Positions 37,124 to 46,703 are shown, numbered from the stretch's first letter. The stretch: DNA of 64,000 nt from Castellaniella sp049671645 (GCF_049671645.1 NZ_JBATVG010000014.1:1-64000); one strand, 5' to 3'. Made by a program: numbers and translations. Notes: a model not told the origin generated them from the letters alone.

Positions 37124-38170
37124 CTACGTCCACCCGTCCAGATTGCGGGCCAGCAGGCCCGCGAACCCCCGCACCCAATCGGGCTGCGCGTTCAGGCAGG
37201 GAATGTAGCGGAAATCCCGACCGCCGGCCGCCAAAAAGGCCTGCCGGCACTCCAGATTGATTTCTTCCAGGGTCTCCAGGCAGTCCGCCGTGAACCCCGG
37301 ACACAACACGTCCACCGAACCGACGCCCTCGCGTCCCCAGGCTTCCAGCGTGGGCTGGGTATAAGGCTGCAGCCAGGGGGCCGCGCCAAAGCGGCTCTGG
37401 AAGCTGACATGCAGGCGGGCGCCATCCGTCCCCAGGCGCTCCCGCAAGGCGGCGGCCGTCTGCATGCAGTCGCGGAAATACGGATCCCCCCGCCGCACGG
37501 AAGCCTGCGGCAGGCCATGGAAGCTGAGCAGCAGGCGATCGGCCTGCCCGGCTTGCGCCCAATGCGCCCGGATCGATCCGGCCAAGGCGTCGATATACGC
37601 CGGGTCCCGGTGGAAGCGTTCCAGGAAACGCACGGTGGGTTGATGACGCAGGCGGGCCAGATGGGCGCCGACGGCATCCACCGCGGTCGCCGTGGTGCTG
37701 GCGGCATACTGCGGATACAGGGGCGCCACCAGGATGCGGCCGCAACCGGCGGATTGCAGACGGTCGATCGCATCGCTCAAGGCCGGTTGCCCGTAGCGCA
37801 TGGCCAGCTCCACCCGGACGCCCAGGCCGCGTTCATCCAGGGCCTGCTGCACGCCCAGGGCCAGATCCTGGCTGTGCACCAGCAGGGGCGAGCCGCGATC
37901 CAGCCAGACCTTCGCGTATTTGGGGGCGATGGCCGCGGGCCGCCGGGTCAGCACGAACAGGCGCAGGATGATCTGCCAGAGCCAGCCGGGCAGTTCCACC
38001 ACGCGCGGGTCCGACAGGAATTCCTTCAGGTAGCGGCGCACGGCGGCCGGCGTGGCGGCATCCGGGGTGCCCAGGTTGACCAGCAGGATACCCAGGCGCC
38101 CGCGATCCGGGCCCGCCGCGTCTGGATCCAGGGCGTGGGGGTCGGAGGCGGCGGAGAGAAAACGAGTCAT
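37124..38170 (-). CDS. hemH: Ferrochelatase
   Basis: A 348-residue ferrochelatase that inserts Fe(II) into protoporphyrin IX, the last step of haem synthesis. The signature LLLSFHGLPQASVRRGDPY holds the catalytic His, and the acidic metal-path motif is in CPGFTADCLETLEEI. The start is uncertain. The ATG at 38170 gives a normal length but has no clear ribosome-binding site. An ATG at 38239 would overlap hrcA and also lacks one. It lies between grpE and hrcA on the same strand, the order known in Bordetella-like genomes. Confidence 0.93.
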   Translation of the reverse strand: MTRFLSAASDPHALDPDAAGPDRGRLGILLVNLGTPDAATPAAVRRYLKEFLSDPRVVELPGWLWQIILRLFVLTRRPAAIAPKYAKVWLDRGSPLLVHSQDLALGVQQALDERGLGVRVELAMRYGQPALSDAIDRLQSAGCGRILVAPLYPQYAASTTATAVDAVGAHLARLRHQPTVRFLERFHRDPAYIDALAGSIRAHWAQAGQADRLLLSFHGLPQASVRRGDPYFRDCMQTAAALRERLGTDGARLHVSFQSRFGAAPWLQPYTQPTLEAWGREGVGSVDVLCPGFTADCLETLEEINLECRQAFLAAGGRDFRYIPCLNAQPDWVRGFAGLLARNLDGWT

Positions 38171-38213
38171 GAACGACGGAAGATTGGAATCAGTGAAAAC
38201 GGGGCTGATGCCC

Positions 38214-39227
38214 CTAGGAAGAAGCCTGCCCCAGCGCATTGGACAACATGCGGGCCGTGATGTCCACGATGGGAATGACCCGCTCGTAGGCCATGCGCGT
38301 GGGGCCGATCACCCCCAGCGTGCCGATCACCTCGCCATCCACGCCATAGGGCGCGGTGATGACGGAGACATCTTCCAGAGGCACCAGGCGGGAATCCCCG
38401 CCGATGTAGATCTGCACGCCCTGGGCGTGGCTGGACACGTCCAGCAGATGCAGCAGGTCGGTTTTCTGTTCGAACAGGGCGAACAGGCGCCGCAGCCTGT
38501 CCATGTCGGCCGTCATCTCGGAGATTTCGAGCAGCTTGCCCTCGCCGGAGATGACGACGGATTCGTCGGCCGTGTCCGGCGAGCCGATGCCGGCGTCCAC
38601 GGCCTGCTGCATCAGTCGGGAGATGTCCGAGCTCAGGGACGCCAGTTCCGCCGTCAGGGCGAGGCGGACCTCGTGGAAGGACTTGCCGGAAAAATGCCGG
38701 TTGAAGAAATTGGAGGCTTCCAGCAATTCGACTTCGGCGTATTCGCGCGGCACGAACAGGATGCGGTTCTGCACGTCGCCGTTGGGGGTGACGATGATCA
38801 GCAGGACGCGCTTGTCGGACAGGCGGATGAACTCGATGTGACGGAACACCTGAGTGCGCTTGGGCGTCAGCACGACGCCGGCGAACTGGGACAGATTGGA
38901 CAACAGCGTGGCCGCCGCCGTCACGGCGCGGCCCGGCTCCGCAGCCGGCAGATAATCGGCGATCGGCACATCGGGCCGGAATTCGTAGGGCCGCACGGTG
39001 AGCAGGGTATCGACGAACATGCGATAGCCCTGGGGGGTGGGCACGCGGCCCGCCGACGTGTGGGGGCTGTGGATCAGGCCCAGGTCTTCGAGGTCTGCCA
39101 TGACGTTGCGGATCGTGGCCGGCGACAGATCGAAGACTTTCGACAGGGTGCGCGACCCCACGGGCTGGCCATCCGCGATGTAGCGTTCCACCAGCGCCTT
39201 GAGCAATACCTTGGCTCGATCATCCAT
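38214..39227 (-). CDS. hrcA: Heat-inducible transcription repressor HrcA
   Basis: A 337-residue repressor that binds CIRCE elements and needs GroEL for activity. The N-terminal winged helix is clear (MDDRAKVLLKALVERYIADGQPVGSRTLS, then LSPATIRNVMADLEDLGLIHSPHTSAGRVPT), with GAF-like and C-terminal domains following. I chose the ATG at 39227 on family grounds (MDDRAK). An ATG at 39266 would add 13 residues. No CIRCE copy was found in this window, so its target, probably groESL, lies elsewhere. It is divergent from nadK. Confidence 0.96.
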   Translation of the reverse strand: MDDRAKVLLKALVERYIADGQPVGSRTLSKVFDLSPATIRNVMADLEDLGLIHSPHTSAGRVPTPQGYRMFVDTLLTVRPYEFRPDVPIADYLPAAEPGRAVTAAATLLSNLSQFAGVVLTPKRTQVFRHIEFIRLSDKRVLLIIVTPNGDVQNRILFVPREYAEVELLEASNFFNRHFSGKSFHEVRLALTAELASLSSDISRLMQQAVDAGIGSPDTADESVVISGEGKLLEISEMTADMDRLRRLFALFEQKTDLLHLLDVSSHAQGVQIYIGGDSRLVPLEDVSVITAPYGVDGEVIGTLGVIGPTRMAYERVIPIVDITARMLSNALGQASS

Positions 39228-39345
39228 GTCCTGTTTCACTCGTCGGGCGGGACAAGCGCGACACACCGGCAGCGGCAGCGGCGTCCATCCCCCTATAATC
39301 GGATACTCCTTATTATTCCATTAATTGCGCAAGGAACCGGCTTTC

Positions 39346-40257
39346 ATGCACTTCAAGACCGTGGCCCTGGTCGGCCGCTATCAGGATAGCGGCCTGGATG
39401 CGCCCCTGCGCCGCTTGGGCGCCGTCCTGCGGGACGCCGGCTGCGCTGTGCTCATCGAGGCCCAGACCGGCCGCAATACGGGGGTGCATGACTTCCCGCT
39501 GGCCTCCTACGAAGACATCGGCAAGCAGGCCGACCTGGCCATCATCATGGGCGGCGACGGCACCATGCTGGCGGCGGCCCGCGAACTGGCCACGTCCGAC
39601 GTGGCGCTGATCGGCATCAACCACGGGCGCCTGGGTTTCATCACCGACATTCCCCTGGGCAGCGCCGACGAGGCGATCACCCGCATCCTCAACGGCGCCT
39701 ACGTGCAGGACGAACGGATCCTGCTGGAAGGCCGCGTCATGCGCGGCGACCAGTTGATGGCGTCGGGGCTGGCCCTGAACGACGTCATCATCAATCGCGC
39801 CGGGCGCGGCGGCATGATCGAACTGCGCGTGGAATGCAATGGCGTGTTCATGCACAGCCAGCGGGCCGACGGCCTGATCATCGCCACTCCCACCGGGTCC
39901 ACCGCCTACGCCCTGTCGGCCGGCGGCCCGATCCTGCACCCCCAGGTGCAGGCCCTGGTGCTGGTGCCCGTGGCGCCGCAGACCCTGTCGAACCGGCCCA
40001 TCGCATTGCCGGAAGATTCCCTGCTGAACATCACGATCCGAGCCCTGGGCCGGGTCGAATCGGGCGCCAGCGTGCACTTCGACATGCAGACCCTGTCCAA
40101 CTGCCAGGAAGGCGACCGCATCGACGTGCGCCGCAGCCCCCATCGGGTGCGCTTCCTGCACCCCCAGAGCCACAGTTATTTTTCCACCCTGCGCAGCAAG
40201 CTGAACTGGAATCGCATGCTGCACCCCTGGGACGACCCCGACGACACCCCTCGCTGA
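39346..40257 (+). CDS. nadK: NAD kinase
   Basis: A 303-residue ATP-dependent NAD kinase producing NADP. The catalytic GGDG motif is in IIMGGDGTMLAAARE, NHGRLGFITDI follows, then the NAD-contact segment LNDVIINRAGRGGMIE and TPTGSTAYALSAGGPI. The ATG at 39346 has AAGGAA eight bases upstream. It lies 118 bp from divergent hrcA and 6 bp before recN, an arrangement conserved in many proteobacteria. Confidence 0.97.
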   Translation: MHFKTVALVGRYQDSGLDAPLRRLGAVLRDAGCAVLIEAQTGRNTGVHDFPLASYEDIGKQADLAIIMGGDGTMLAAARELATSDVALIGINHGRLGFITDIPLGSADEAITRILNGAYVQDERILLEGRVMRGDQLMASGLALNDVIINRAGRGGMIELRVECNGVFMHSQRADGLIIATPTGSTAYALSAGGPILHPQVQALVLVPVAPQTLSNRPIALPEDSLLNITIRALGRVESGASVHFDMQTLSNCQEGDRIDVRRSPHRVRFLHPQSHSYFSTLRSKLNWNRMLHPWDDPDDTPR

Positions 40258-40263
40258 AACCCT

Positions 40264-41913
40264 ATGCTGCGCACCCTGCACATTCTCGATTTCGTCATCG
40301 TCGACCGCGCCGAGATCTCCTTCGAATCGGGCTTCACGGTGTTTTCGGGCGAAACCGGCGCGGGCAAATCCATCCTGATCGATGCCCTGTCGCTGGCTCT
40401 GGGAGGCCGCGGCGATGCCAGCCTGGTGCGAGAAGGCGCCGGCCGGGCGGACATCAGCGCGGTCTTCGACGCCCCGCCCGCAGCCGGCGACTGGCTGGCC
40501 GAGCAGGCCATCGAAGGCCCGGACCTGATCCTGCGCCGGGTCATCGACACCCAGGGCCGCAGCAAGGCCTACATCAACGGTCTGCCGGCAACGCTGGCCC
40601 AATTGCGCGACCTGGGCGCCCTGCTGGTGGACATCCATGGCCAACACGCTCATCAAAGCCTGCTGCAGCCCGCCAGCCAGCGCGACATCCTGGACACCCA
40701 GGGCGGGCACATGCCGCAGGCCCAGGCGCTGTCGGACGCCTGGACGGCGTGGCGCAACGCCCAGGCCGCCCTGGATGCCGCCCACCGCGACGCCGCAGGC
40801 CAGGCGCAGACGCTGGACCGCCTGCAACAGGACGTCGCCTTCCTGGACGAACTGGCTCCCCTGCCCGCAGAATGGCCGGAGCTCTGCGCCCGACAATCCC
40901 GTCTGGCGCATGCCCAGGCGCTGCTGACCGGCGCTGGCCAGGCCATCGAGGCGCTGGATGGTGAATCCGGATCGGCGGCATCCGCCCTGCAGGCCGCGCT
41001 GCAGATCCTGCAGTCCCTGACCCGCCACGACCCGCGCCTGGAAGAGCACTGCCAGACACTGGAGTCCGCCCGCATCCTGTGCGCGGAGACCGTATCCGGC
41101 CTGAACGCCTATGCCGATCGCCTGGAACTGGACCCGGACGCCCTGGCACAGGCCGACGCCCGCATGAGCCAGATGTTCACGGCCGCGCGACGTTTCCACG
41201 TCGAACCAGACGCCTTGTCCGAACTGCACGAATCCCTGCGCGCCCAACTGCAGCAGGCGGCGGCCGGCCAGGACCTGCAAGCCCTGGCGCACGCGTCCGA
41301 ACAGGCGCAGGCGAATTATCACGCCATCGCCCAGGCGCTCAGCGCTGCGCGCCAGGCAACCGCCCTGCGCCTGGCTGAACAGGTCACGGCGGCCATGCAG
41401 GACCTGTCCATGGAAGGCGGTTCCCTGCAGATCGCCCTGCCGGCCGGAAAACCAACGGCCCATGGCCTGGAAAGCGTGGAATTTCTGGTCGCGGGCCATG
41501 CCGGCGCCGCCTTGCGCCCCCTGTCGAAGGTGGCCTCCGGAGGCGAACTGGCCCGGATATCCCTGGCCCTGTCCGTCATCGCCAGCCAGGCCGCCCGTGT
41601 GCCGACCCTGATCTTCGACGAGGTGGACACCGGCATCGGCGGCGCCGTGGCCGAGGTCGTGGGCCGCCTGCTGCGCGAACTGGGGCAACGCCACCAGGTG
41701 CTCTGCGTCACCCACCTGCCCCAGGTCGCCGCCTGCGCCAGTCACCATTTCCAGGTCAGCAAGACCACCCGCGACCAGCGGACGCTATCGGCCATACAGA
41801 CGCTGGACCCGGCCGAACGCATCGAGGAAGTCGCCCGCATGCTGGGGGGGCTGAAGCTGACTGCCGCGACCCGGGACCACGCGCGGGAAATGTTGCGGAT
41901 GTCGGCGCGCTAG
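40264..41913 (+). CDS. recN: DNA repair protein RecN
   Basis: A 549-residue SMC-like ATPase acting in double-strand-break repair. The Walker A GETGAGKS lies near residue 35. A long coiled-coil middle (about 160-370, Ala/Gln/Leu-rich) separates it from the signature (LSKVASGGELARISLAL) and Walker B (TLIFDEVDTGIGG) in the C-terminal half. Length is normal. It starts 6 bp after nadK and is probably co-transcribed. No obvious LexA box was seen in the short gap. Confidence 0.96.
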   Translation: MLRTLHILDFVIVDRAEISFESGFTVFSGETGAGKSILIDALSLALGGRGDASLVREGAGRADISAVFDAPPAAGDWLAEQAIEGPDLILRRVIDTQGRSKAYINGLPATLAQLRDLGALLVDIHGQHAHQSLLQPASQRDILDTQGGHMPQAQALSDAWTAWRNAQAALDAAHRDAAGQAQTLDRLQQDVAFLDELAPLPAEWPELCARQSRLAHAQALLTGAGQAIEALDGESGSAASALQAALQILQSLTRHDPRLEEHCQTLESARILCAETVSGLNAYADRLELDPDALAQADARMSQMFTAARRFHVEPDALSELHESLRAQLQQAAAGQDLQALAHASEQAQANYHAIAQALSAARQATALRLAEQVTAAMQDLSMEGGSLQIALPAGKPTAHGLESVEFLVAGHAGAALRPLSKVASGGELARISLALSVIASQAARVPTLIFDEVDTGIGGAVAEVVGRLLRELGQRHQVLCVTHLPQVAACASHHFQVSKTTRDQRTLSAIQTLDPAERIEEVARMLGGLKLTAATRDHAREMLRMSAR

Positions 41914-41937
41914 CCGGCGCCGCCCCTGAAACGACAA

Positions 41938-41957
41938 GGCCTTCCTGTCGGAAGGCC
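41938..41957. terminator. Hairpin between convergent recN and fur
   Basis: An 8-bp perfect stem GGCCTTCC/GGAAGGCC (41938-41945 with 41950-41957) and a TGTC loop, 24 bp after recN and 27 bp after the fur stop. T tracts are weak on both sides. Confidence 0.55.
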
Positions 41958-41984
41958 CTGGATATCCTGGCAAGCGCCGGCGGA

Positions 41985-42410
41985 TCAGGTTTTCTTGCCC
42001 GCCGAGCATTTGGGACAGATCCCGTAGAGCATCATATTGTGGCTTTCCAGGGTGAAGCCGTTTTCCTTGGCGATGCGATGCTGGCGTCGTTCGATTTCGG
42101 CGTCGGAGAATTCCACCACCCGGCCGCAGTTGGTGCAGATCAGGTGATCGTGATGATCGCCATCGTTCAATTCGAACACGGCCTTGCCGCCATCGAACTG
42201 GCTGCGCAGCAGGATGCCGGCCTGCTCGAACTGGGTCAGGACCCGGTAGACGGTCGCCAAGCCGATATCCACGTCTTCGGCGATGAGAGCGCGGTACACG
42301 TCTTCGGCGCTATGGTGGCGGGTTTCCGCCTTGCGGAAGACATCCAGAATCTTCAGGCGCGGGAATGTCGCCTTCAGGCCCATGTTTTTGAGTTCGATCT
42401 GATCATTCAT
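41985..42410 (-). CDS. fur: Ferric uptake regulator Fur
   Basis: A 141-residue iron-responsive repressor. The winged helix (1-83) includes TFPRLKILDVF and ATVYRVLTQFEQAGIL. The metal sites are seen as HHDHLIC (His86/87/89) plus two structural-zinc CxxC pairs (Cys92/Cys95, Cys132/Cys135). It is monocistronic, divergent from bamE across 161 bp and convergent with recN. Confidence 0.97.
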   Translation of the reverse strand: MNDQIELKNMGLKATFPRLKILDVFRKAETRHHSAEDVYRALIAEDVDIGLATVYRVLTQFEQAGILLRSQFDGGKAVFELNDGDHHDHLICTNCGRVVEFSDAEIERRQHRIAKENGFTLESHNMMLYGICPKCSAGKKT

Positions 42411-42571
42411 GATTCAAGTATCCTGGGTCCGGCCAAGGAAAGCAAATCGGCAAGTCGGCCCGGCAGACCGGAATCCCGGCCTCGTTCCGCATGCGCCAAT
42501 CCGAATTCCCTTTATGATAGCGGTTTTAGCGGCCGCAATCTGCCGGCCAGCCATCGACCACGGGGGCATTT

Positions 42572-43117
42572 GTGCGTATCCGAGCTAGTCATATTTCCCG
42601 CAGGGTGAACATTTGCCTGGCGGCCGGTCTGCTGACCATCGGCCTGGCCGGCTGCGGCTCCACCAACTGGGGCTTTCCCTATCGGGCCACCATCCAACAG
42701 GGCAACTGGATCACCTCCGAACAGGTCGCCCAGCTGGAAGTCGGCATGACACGCGACCAGGTGCGATTCATCCTGGGCACCCCCACGCTGCAGGATGTCT
42801 TCCACGCCGACCGCTGGGATTATCCCTATTACAACCAGCCGGGGTACGGCAAGGACGAGCTGCGCAAGTTCACGGTCTGGTTCCAGAACGACCAGTTGAC
42901 CCGCTGGTCGGGCGATGAACAACCCGACCGCCAGCCCTTCCAGAAGACCGACAGCGGCAAGTCCGCGGTGCAATCCGCCGACAAGGCCGCCCAGGATGCC
43001 GCATCCCCGGGAGTGAACAACGACGCCGCCCCCAATGCCGGCATCTCGACGGACACGCCCCAGAAGACGATCGAAACCGGCGCCCCGACCTCGACCGATT
43101 CCAACAAGGCTGAATGA
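42572..43117 (+). CDS. bamE: Outer-membrane assembly lipoprotein BamE
   Basis: A 181-residue lipoprotein (SmpA/OmlA family), a subunit of the BAM complex. The lipobox is LAGC with Cys28. The conserved fold region follows: YRATIQQGNWITSEQVAQLEVGMTRDQVRFILGTPTLQDVF, then RWDYPYY. A long hydrophilic, low-complexity C-terminal tail (about 120-181) goes beyond the E. coli protein of about 113 residues and is usual in Bordetella-type OmlA. It starts at GTG 42572 after a GGGGG run. Its stop overlaps dapB (ATGA). Confidence 0.93.
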   Translation: MRIRASHISRRVNICLAAGLLTIGLAGCGSTNWGFPYRATIQQGNWITSEQVAQLEVGMTRDQVRFILGTPTLQDVFHADRWDYPYYNQPGYGKDELRKFTVWFQNDQLTRWSGDEQPDRQPFQKTDSGKSAVQSADKAAQDAASPGVNNDAAPNAGISTDTPQKTIETGAPTSTDSNKAE

Positions 43118-43911
43118 CCATGCGGATTGCCATTGCCGGATCCTCGGGCCGCATGGGCCGCATGCTCGTCCAGGCCGTCGTTGAATCCACGGACCTGACG
43201 CTGGCCGTCGCGCTGGACCGCCCGGGCAGCGAATGCCTGGGCCAGGACGCAGGGGGGTTTCTGGGTGTCGCCACCGGAGTGACGATCACCGACGACCTGC
43301 AGGCCCTGGCCCAGGCCGACTGCCTGATCGACTTCACCCGCCCCGAAGGCACCCTGGCCCACCTGGACGTCTGCGCGGCCCATGGCGTGAAATGCGTCAT
43401 CGGCACCACCGGCTTCGACACCCAGGGCAAACAGGCCATCCGCGCGGCGGCCCAGAAGACCGCCATCGTCTTCGCCCCCAACATGAGCGTCGGGGTCAAC
43501 GCCACCCTGAAGCTGCTGGACATGGCCGCCCGGCTGCTGAACAGCGGCTACGACGTGGAGGTCTTCGAGGCCCACCACCGCAACAAGGTCGATGCGCCAT
43601 CCGGAACTGCCCTGGCCATGGGCGAAGCCGTCGCCCACGCCTGGGGCGTGCCACTGGACGACGTCGCCGACTGGGCGCGGCACGGCCACACCGGCGCACG
43701 CGAAACCGGCCATATCGGCTTTTCCGTCGTGCGCGGGGGCGACATCGTGGGCGACCACACCGTGTATTTCTGCGGCACGGGCGAGCGCATCGAAATCACC
43801 CACCGGTCCAGCAGCCGGGCCACCTATGCCCAGGGCAGCCTGCGGGCGGCGCGCTATCTGGCGCGCAAGGAATTCGGCCTGTTCGACATGCAGGACGTGC
43901 TGGCCAGTTAA
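43114..43911 (+). CDS. dapB: 4-hydroxy-tetrahydrodipicolinate reductase
   Basis: A 265-residue enzyme of lysine/diaminopimelate synthesis. The NAD(P) motif is AGSSGRMGRM, the substrate region is EVFEAHHRNKVDAPSGTA with the catalytic His pair and Lys, and IGFSVVRGGDIVGDHTV is typical. The ATG at 43114 overlaps the bamE stop by 4 bp. A second ATG at 43120 (MRIAIAG) fits the family start equally well. It is co-transcribed with bamE. Confidence 0.96.
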   Translation: MTMRIAIAGSSGRMGRMLVQAVVESTDLTLAVALDRPGSECLGQDAGGFLGVATGVTITDDLQALAQADCLIDFTRPEGTLAHLDVCAAHGVKCVIGTTGFDTQGKQAIRAAAQKTAIVFAPNMSVGVNATLKLLDMAARLLNSGYDVEVFEAHHRNKVDAPSGTALAMGEAVAHAWGVPLDDVADWARHGHTGARETGHIGFSVVRGGDIVGDHTVYFCGTGERIEITHRSSSRATYAQGSLRAARYLARKEFGLFDMQDVLAS

Positions 43912-43978
43912 ACCGTCCGCCTCACCCGGGCGGGATCCGCGCAGGGTCGCCGCCCCGGGGTCGCAGCGGCAGGCTGGC

Positions 43979-44989
43979 TCAGTCGAGGACGACGGGTTCC
44001 TGCTCCAGATCCACATCGAACCGGTCCCGCACCCCCTGTCGCACCGCCTGCGCCAGGGCCTGGACATCCGCCGCCTGCGCCCCGCCATGATTGACCAGCA
44101 CCAGCGCCTGGCGTTCATGCATGCCCACCGGCCCCAACCGGCGCCCCTTCCAGCCAGCCTGTTCGATCAGCCAGCCCGCAGCCAGCTTCACCCGGCCATC
44201 GGCCTGAGGATAGGTGCGCAGATCCGGAAATCGTTGCCGCAGCGCATCCGCCCGGGCGGCATCGATCACCGGATTCTTGAAGAAGCTGCCCGCATTGCCC
44301 AGCACCGCCGGATCCGGCAGCTTGCGGCGACGGATGCCGCACACCGCATCGTAGACCTGCCGAGGCGTCGGAGCGTCGCCTTGCAGCCCGGGATGACCTC
44401 GCAGATCCGGATAATCCAGGCGCGGCGCCCACGCCTTGGGCAACGCGAAGCGCACTCGCACGATCAGCCAGCGCCCTGCCCCGTCGCGCTTGAACACGCT
44501 GTCGCGATAGGCGAAGCCGCAGTCGGACGGCAGCAGCGCGCATTCACGGCCCGCATGCAGATCCCAGGCCACCACCGAATGCAGGCGTTGGTCCAGCTCC
44601 AATCCGTAGGCGCCGATGTTCTGAACCGGCGCCGCCCCCACCGTTCCGGGAATCAGCGCCAGGTTCTCCAGCCCCGGCCAGCCCTGCTCCAGGCAGCGGG
44701 TGACGAAGCCGTGCCAGGATTCGCCCGCCGCCGCCTCGATGATCCAGTGGTCCGCCGTTTCCTGCAATAGCCGGATGCCGCGCAAGGCGACCCGCAGCAC
44801 GCGGTGCCGCGGCTGCGATTGCATGAGGACATTGCTGCCGCCGCCCAGGATGAAGACCGGAGAGCCTGCCGGCGCCCCGCACAGATCCGGGATGGCGGCC
44901 TCGTCATCCAGCACGGCGACCTGGGTCCGAGCAGGCAGGCCCAGCGTATTGCAATGCTGCAGGGATTGTTCGGTGAAGGCGATGGACAT
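43979..44989 (-). CDS. murB: UDP-N-acetylmuramate dehydrogenase
   Basis: A 336-residue FAD enzyme reducing enolpyruvyl-UDP-GlcNAc in peptidoglycan synthesis. The flavin-binding motif is FILGGGSNVL, with IPGTVGAAPVQNIGAYG and the GNAGSFFKNP segment containing the catalytic Ser. The type I form of E. coli length is clear. The ATG at 44989 matches the family start (MSIAFTEQSLQHCNTLG). No strong ribosome-binding site was seen. It is convergent with dapB. The 3' end of the tRNA-Gly region lies on its 5' side. Confidence 0.95.
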   Translation of the reverse strand: MSIAFTEQSLQHCNTLGLPARTQVAVLDDEAAIPDLCGAPAGSPVFILGGGSNVLMQSQPRHRVLRVALRGIRLLQETADHWIIEAAAGESWHGFVTRCLEQGWPGLENLALIPGTVGAAPVQNIGAYGLELDQRLHSVVAWDLHAGRECALLPSDCGFAYRDSVFKRDGAGRWLIVRVRFALPKAWAPRLDYPDLRGHPGLQGDAPTPRQVYDAVCGIRRRKLPDPAVLGNAGSFFKNPVIDAARADALRQRFPDLRTYPQADGRVKLAAGWLIEQAGWKGRRLGPVGMHERQALVLVNHGGAQAADVQALAQAVRQGVRDRFDVDLEQEPVVLD

Positions 44990-45263
44990 GGGAACAGTCA
45001 AGAGAGGCCGGCGCACGGGGACAAAGGCGTAAGCATACAGCGCATGTACCGCCCTCGACACACCCCCTTGGCGCGGCCCGGCCTTCGTGATTCCAGCCGA
45101 GTTGACACGCCTGCGATTCGTGCCGTATAGTTCGACTCCTGCTTGATTTCGTATCGGCGCAGCGCCCGAAAAAGACGCTTTGCCGGCCTGAAAAACCACC
45201 TGCGGTTTGACAGATTCAGAAATACGACATACAATGCATGGCTTAGCTGATCAGCTAAACAAC

Positions 45264-45339
45264 GCGGGAATAGCTCAGTTGGTAGAGCGCAACCTTGCCA
45301 AGGTTGAGGTCGCGAGTTCGAGACTCGTTTCCCGCTCCA
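45264..45339 (+). tRNA. tRNA-Gly (anticodon GCC)
   Basis: A 76-nt cloverleaf including an encoded CCA. Acceptor stem GCGGGAA/TTCCCGC, D-loop TAGCTCAGTTGGTAGAG, anticodon stem CAACC/GGTTG around the loop TTGCCAA (anticodon 45297-45299), T-arm GCGAG-TTCGAGA-CTCGT. A rho-independent terminator follows at once. A second copy of the last bases plus terminator exists at 47013. Confidence 0.97.
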
Positions 45340-45344
45340 GATTC
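45330..45344. repeat. Direct repeat, left copy (tRNA-Gly 3' end)
   Basis: TCCCGCTCCAGATTC, spanning the tRNA 3' terminus and following bases. It is exactly repeated at 47013-47027, and similarity continues through the adjoining terminator (to about 45389 versus 47072) with few mismatches. It brackets a 1.68-kb segment with the YcaQ gene. Confidence 0.8.
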
Positions 45345-45378
45345 AAAAAAGGCCCAGACTTCGGTTTGGGCCTTTTTG
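45345..45378 (+). terminator. Rho-independent terminator of tRNA-Gly
   Basis: GGCCCAGA (45351-45358) pairs with 45365-45372 around a CTTCGG loop and is followed by TTTTT. An A run on the left also makes it usable on the opposite strand. Confidence 0.9.
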
Positions 45379-45446
45379 CGTTGTGCGCCCGACATGAACG
45401 GACCCGCCATCCGTTGGTTGCCCAGTCCCGGTTCCAGGGCCGAGAA

Positions 45447-46703
45447 TTATCCGGCCTCCTGCCACGTGGCGCGCAAGGCAGGCGCCAGCGCCGCCGGCAG
45501 GCAATGCACCAGCCGGATCTGCGGCGTGCCATGCCACCGCGCGCAGCGCGTAACGGCAGCGGCCAGCTCCCGCACCAGCCGCGGCGCCGGCGCCACGCCG
45601 TCCTCCAGGTACAGCGCCTTGATCTCGAACACGCCTTCCGCGCGGTACGCCTTGGCATCCAGCCGCCCCACCAGCGCACCGCGATGCAGGATAGGCAGCA
45701 CATAATAGCCGTAGCGTCGCTTGGCCGCCGGCACATAGCACTCGATGCGATAGTCGAAACCGAACATCGCCAGAGCGCGGGCACGGTCCCACACCAGCGG
45801 ATCGAACGGCGACAGCAAGGCGGTGTGGGTGGCGCGCAGGCGGCCGGCGCGAGCCTTGGCAAGGGCATCGGTATGCGCCGGATGCACGTAGCCCGGCGCC
45901 GGCCAGCCCGTCACCGTCACCTCCAGCAGCTCGCCTGCCGCCACCAGCGGCGCCAGTTCGCGCGCGCTCACGGCGGGTTTCAGGCGGTGGTAGTCGGCGA
46001 TCCAACGCGCCTGTGCGATGCCCAACGCCTGCACGCTATCCAGGATGAAGCGTCGGCGCAGACGCGCCGCGTCGGGGGCGCAAGGCACGAACGGCGGATC
46101 GAAGCCGGCCAGCACCCGCTCGGCCACGTCATACACGCGCTGGAAGCGCTCGCGCCGCAGCACCATCAACTCACCCAGCGTGAACCAGGCTTCCAGCGCG
46201 CGTTTCTCCGGCTTCCACTCCCACCAGCCCGCGCCACTGCCGCCGTCTGTGCGCGAAAAATCCGCAGCGCGCACCGGCCCGTGCTCGCGGATGTGCCCCA
46301 GCACGTCTGCCATCACTTCGCGCTGTTCGATCCGCATACGCTCCGCGTGGCGGTGCGCCCAGTGCCCGGCGCGCTCGCGCCAGGCACGGTGGGCGGCGAA
46401 GTCGCGCGCGCCGACAAAGCAAGCCTCGTGTGCCCAGCATTCGGCGATGCGGCCGGCGGTCAGCGCCTCGTCCAGCCAGTCCATCGGGTAGTCGCCCAAC
46501 CGCGACTGCAGCACCAAGTAGGGACTGCGCGCCACCACATGGATGGAATCGATCTGCAGCAGGCGCATGCGCTCAATGGCGGCCACCACGTCATCCCGGC
46601 GCGCACGGCGGCGAGGCGCCTGCAGCAGGCCCTGCGCATGCAGTTGCAGCGCACGCGCCTGCGCCAGGCTCACGCTCGCTGAAGTCTCGTTCCGTACGAG
46701 CAC
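45447..46703 (-). CDS. ycaQ: YcaQ/AlkX-type winged-helix DNA glycosylase
   Basis: A 418-residue protein of the HTH_42 (DUF1006) family that includes AlkZ and E. coli YcaQ/AlkX, glycosylases that unhook DNA interstrand crosslinks. The catalytic motif of the YcaQ branch, QxD, is visible as Gln50-Ile-Asp52 (LLQIDSIHVV). Further family segments are EYWAHEA-like ECWAHEACFV, LSPFDPLVWDR and FDYRIECYVPAAKRRYGYYVLPIL. It starts at GTG 46703 preceded by TTGGAGTGA. It lies alone between the two tRNA-Gly 3'-end copies, on the opposite strand to the tRNA. Confidence 0.88.
   Translation of the reverse strand: MLVRNETSASVSLAQARALQLHAQGLLQAPRRRARRDDVVAAIERMRLLQIDSIHVVARSPYLVLQSRLGDYPMDWLDEALTAGRIAECWAHEACFVGARDFAAHRAWRERAGHWAHRHAERMRIEQREVMADVLGHIREHGPVRAADFSRTDGGSGAGWWEWKPEKRALEAWFTLGELMVLRRERFQRVYDVAERVLAGFDPPFVPCAPDAARLRRRFILDSVQALGIAQARWIADYHRLKPAVSARELAPLVAAGELLEVTVTGWPAPGYVHPAHTDALAKARAGRLRATHTALLSPFDPLVWDRARALAMFGFDYRIECYVPAAKRRYGYYVLPILHRGALVGRLDAKAYRAEGVFEIKALYLEDGVAPAPRLVRELAAAVTRCARWHGTPQIRLVHCLPAALAPALRATWQEAG

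Noticed and set aside
39313..41748. Very long open frame on the minus strand opposite nadK-recN
   Set aside because: It mirrors the plus-strand codons of two clear housekeeping genes in high-GC DNA, has low-complexity Gly/Gln/His composition and no family signature.
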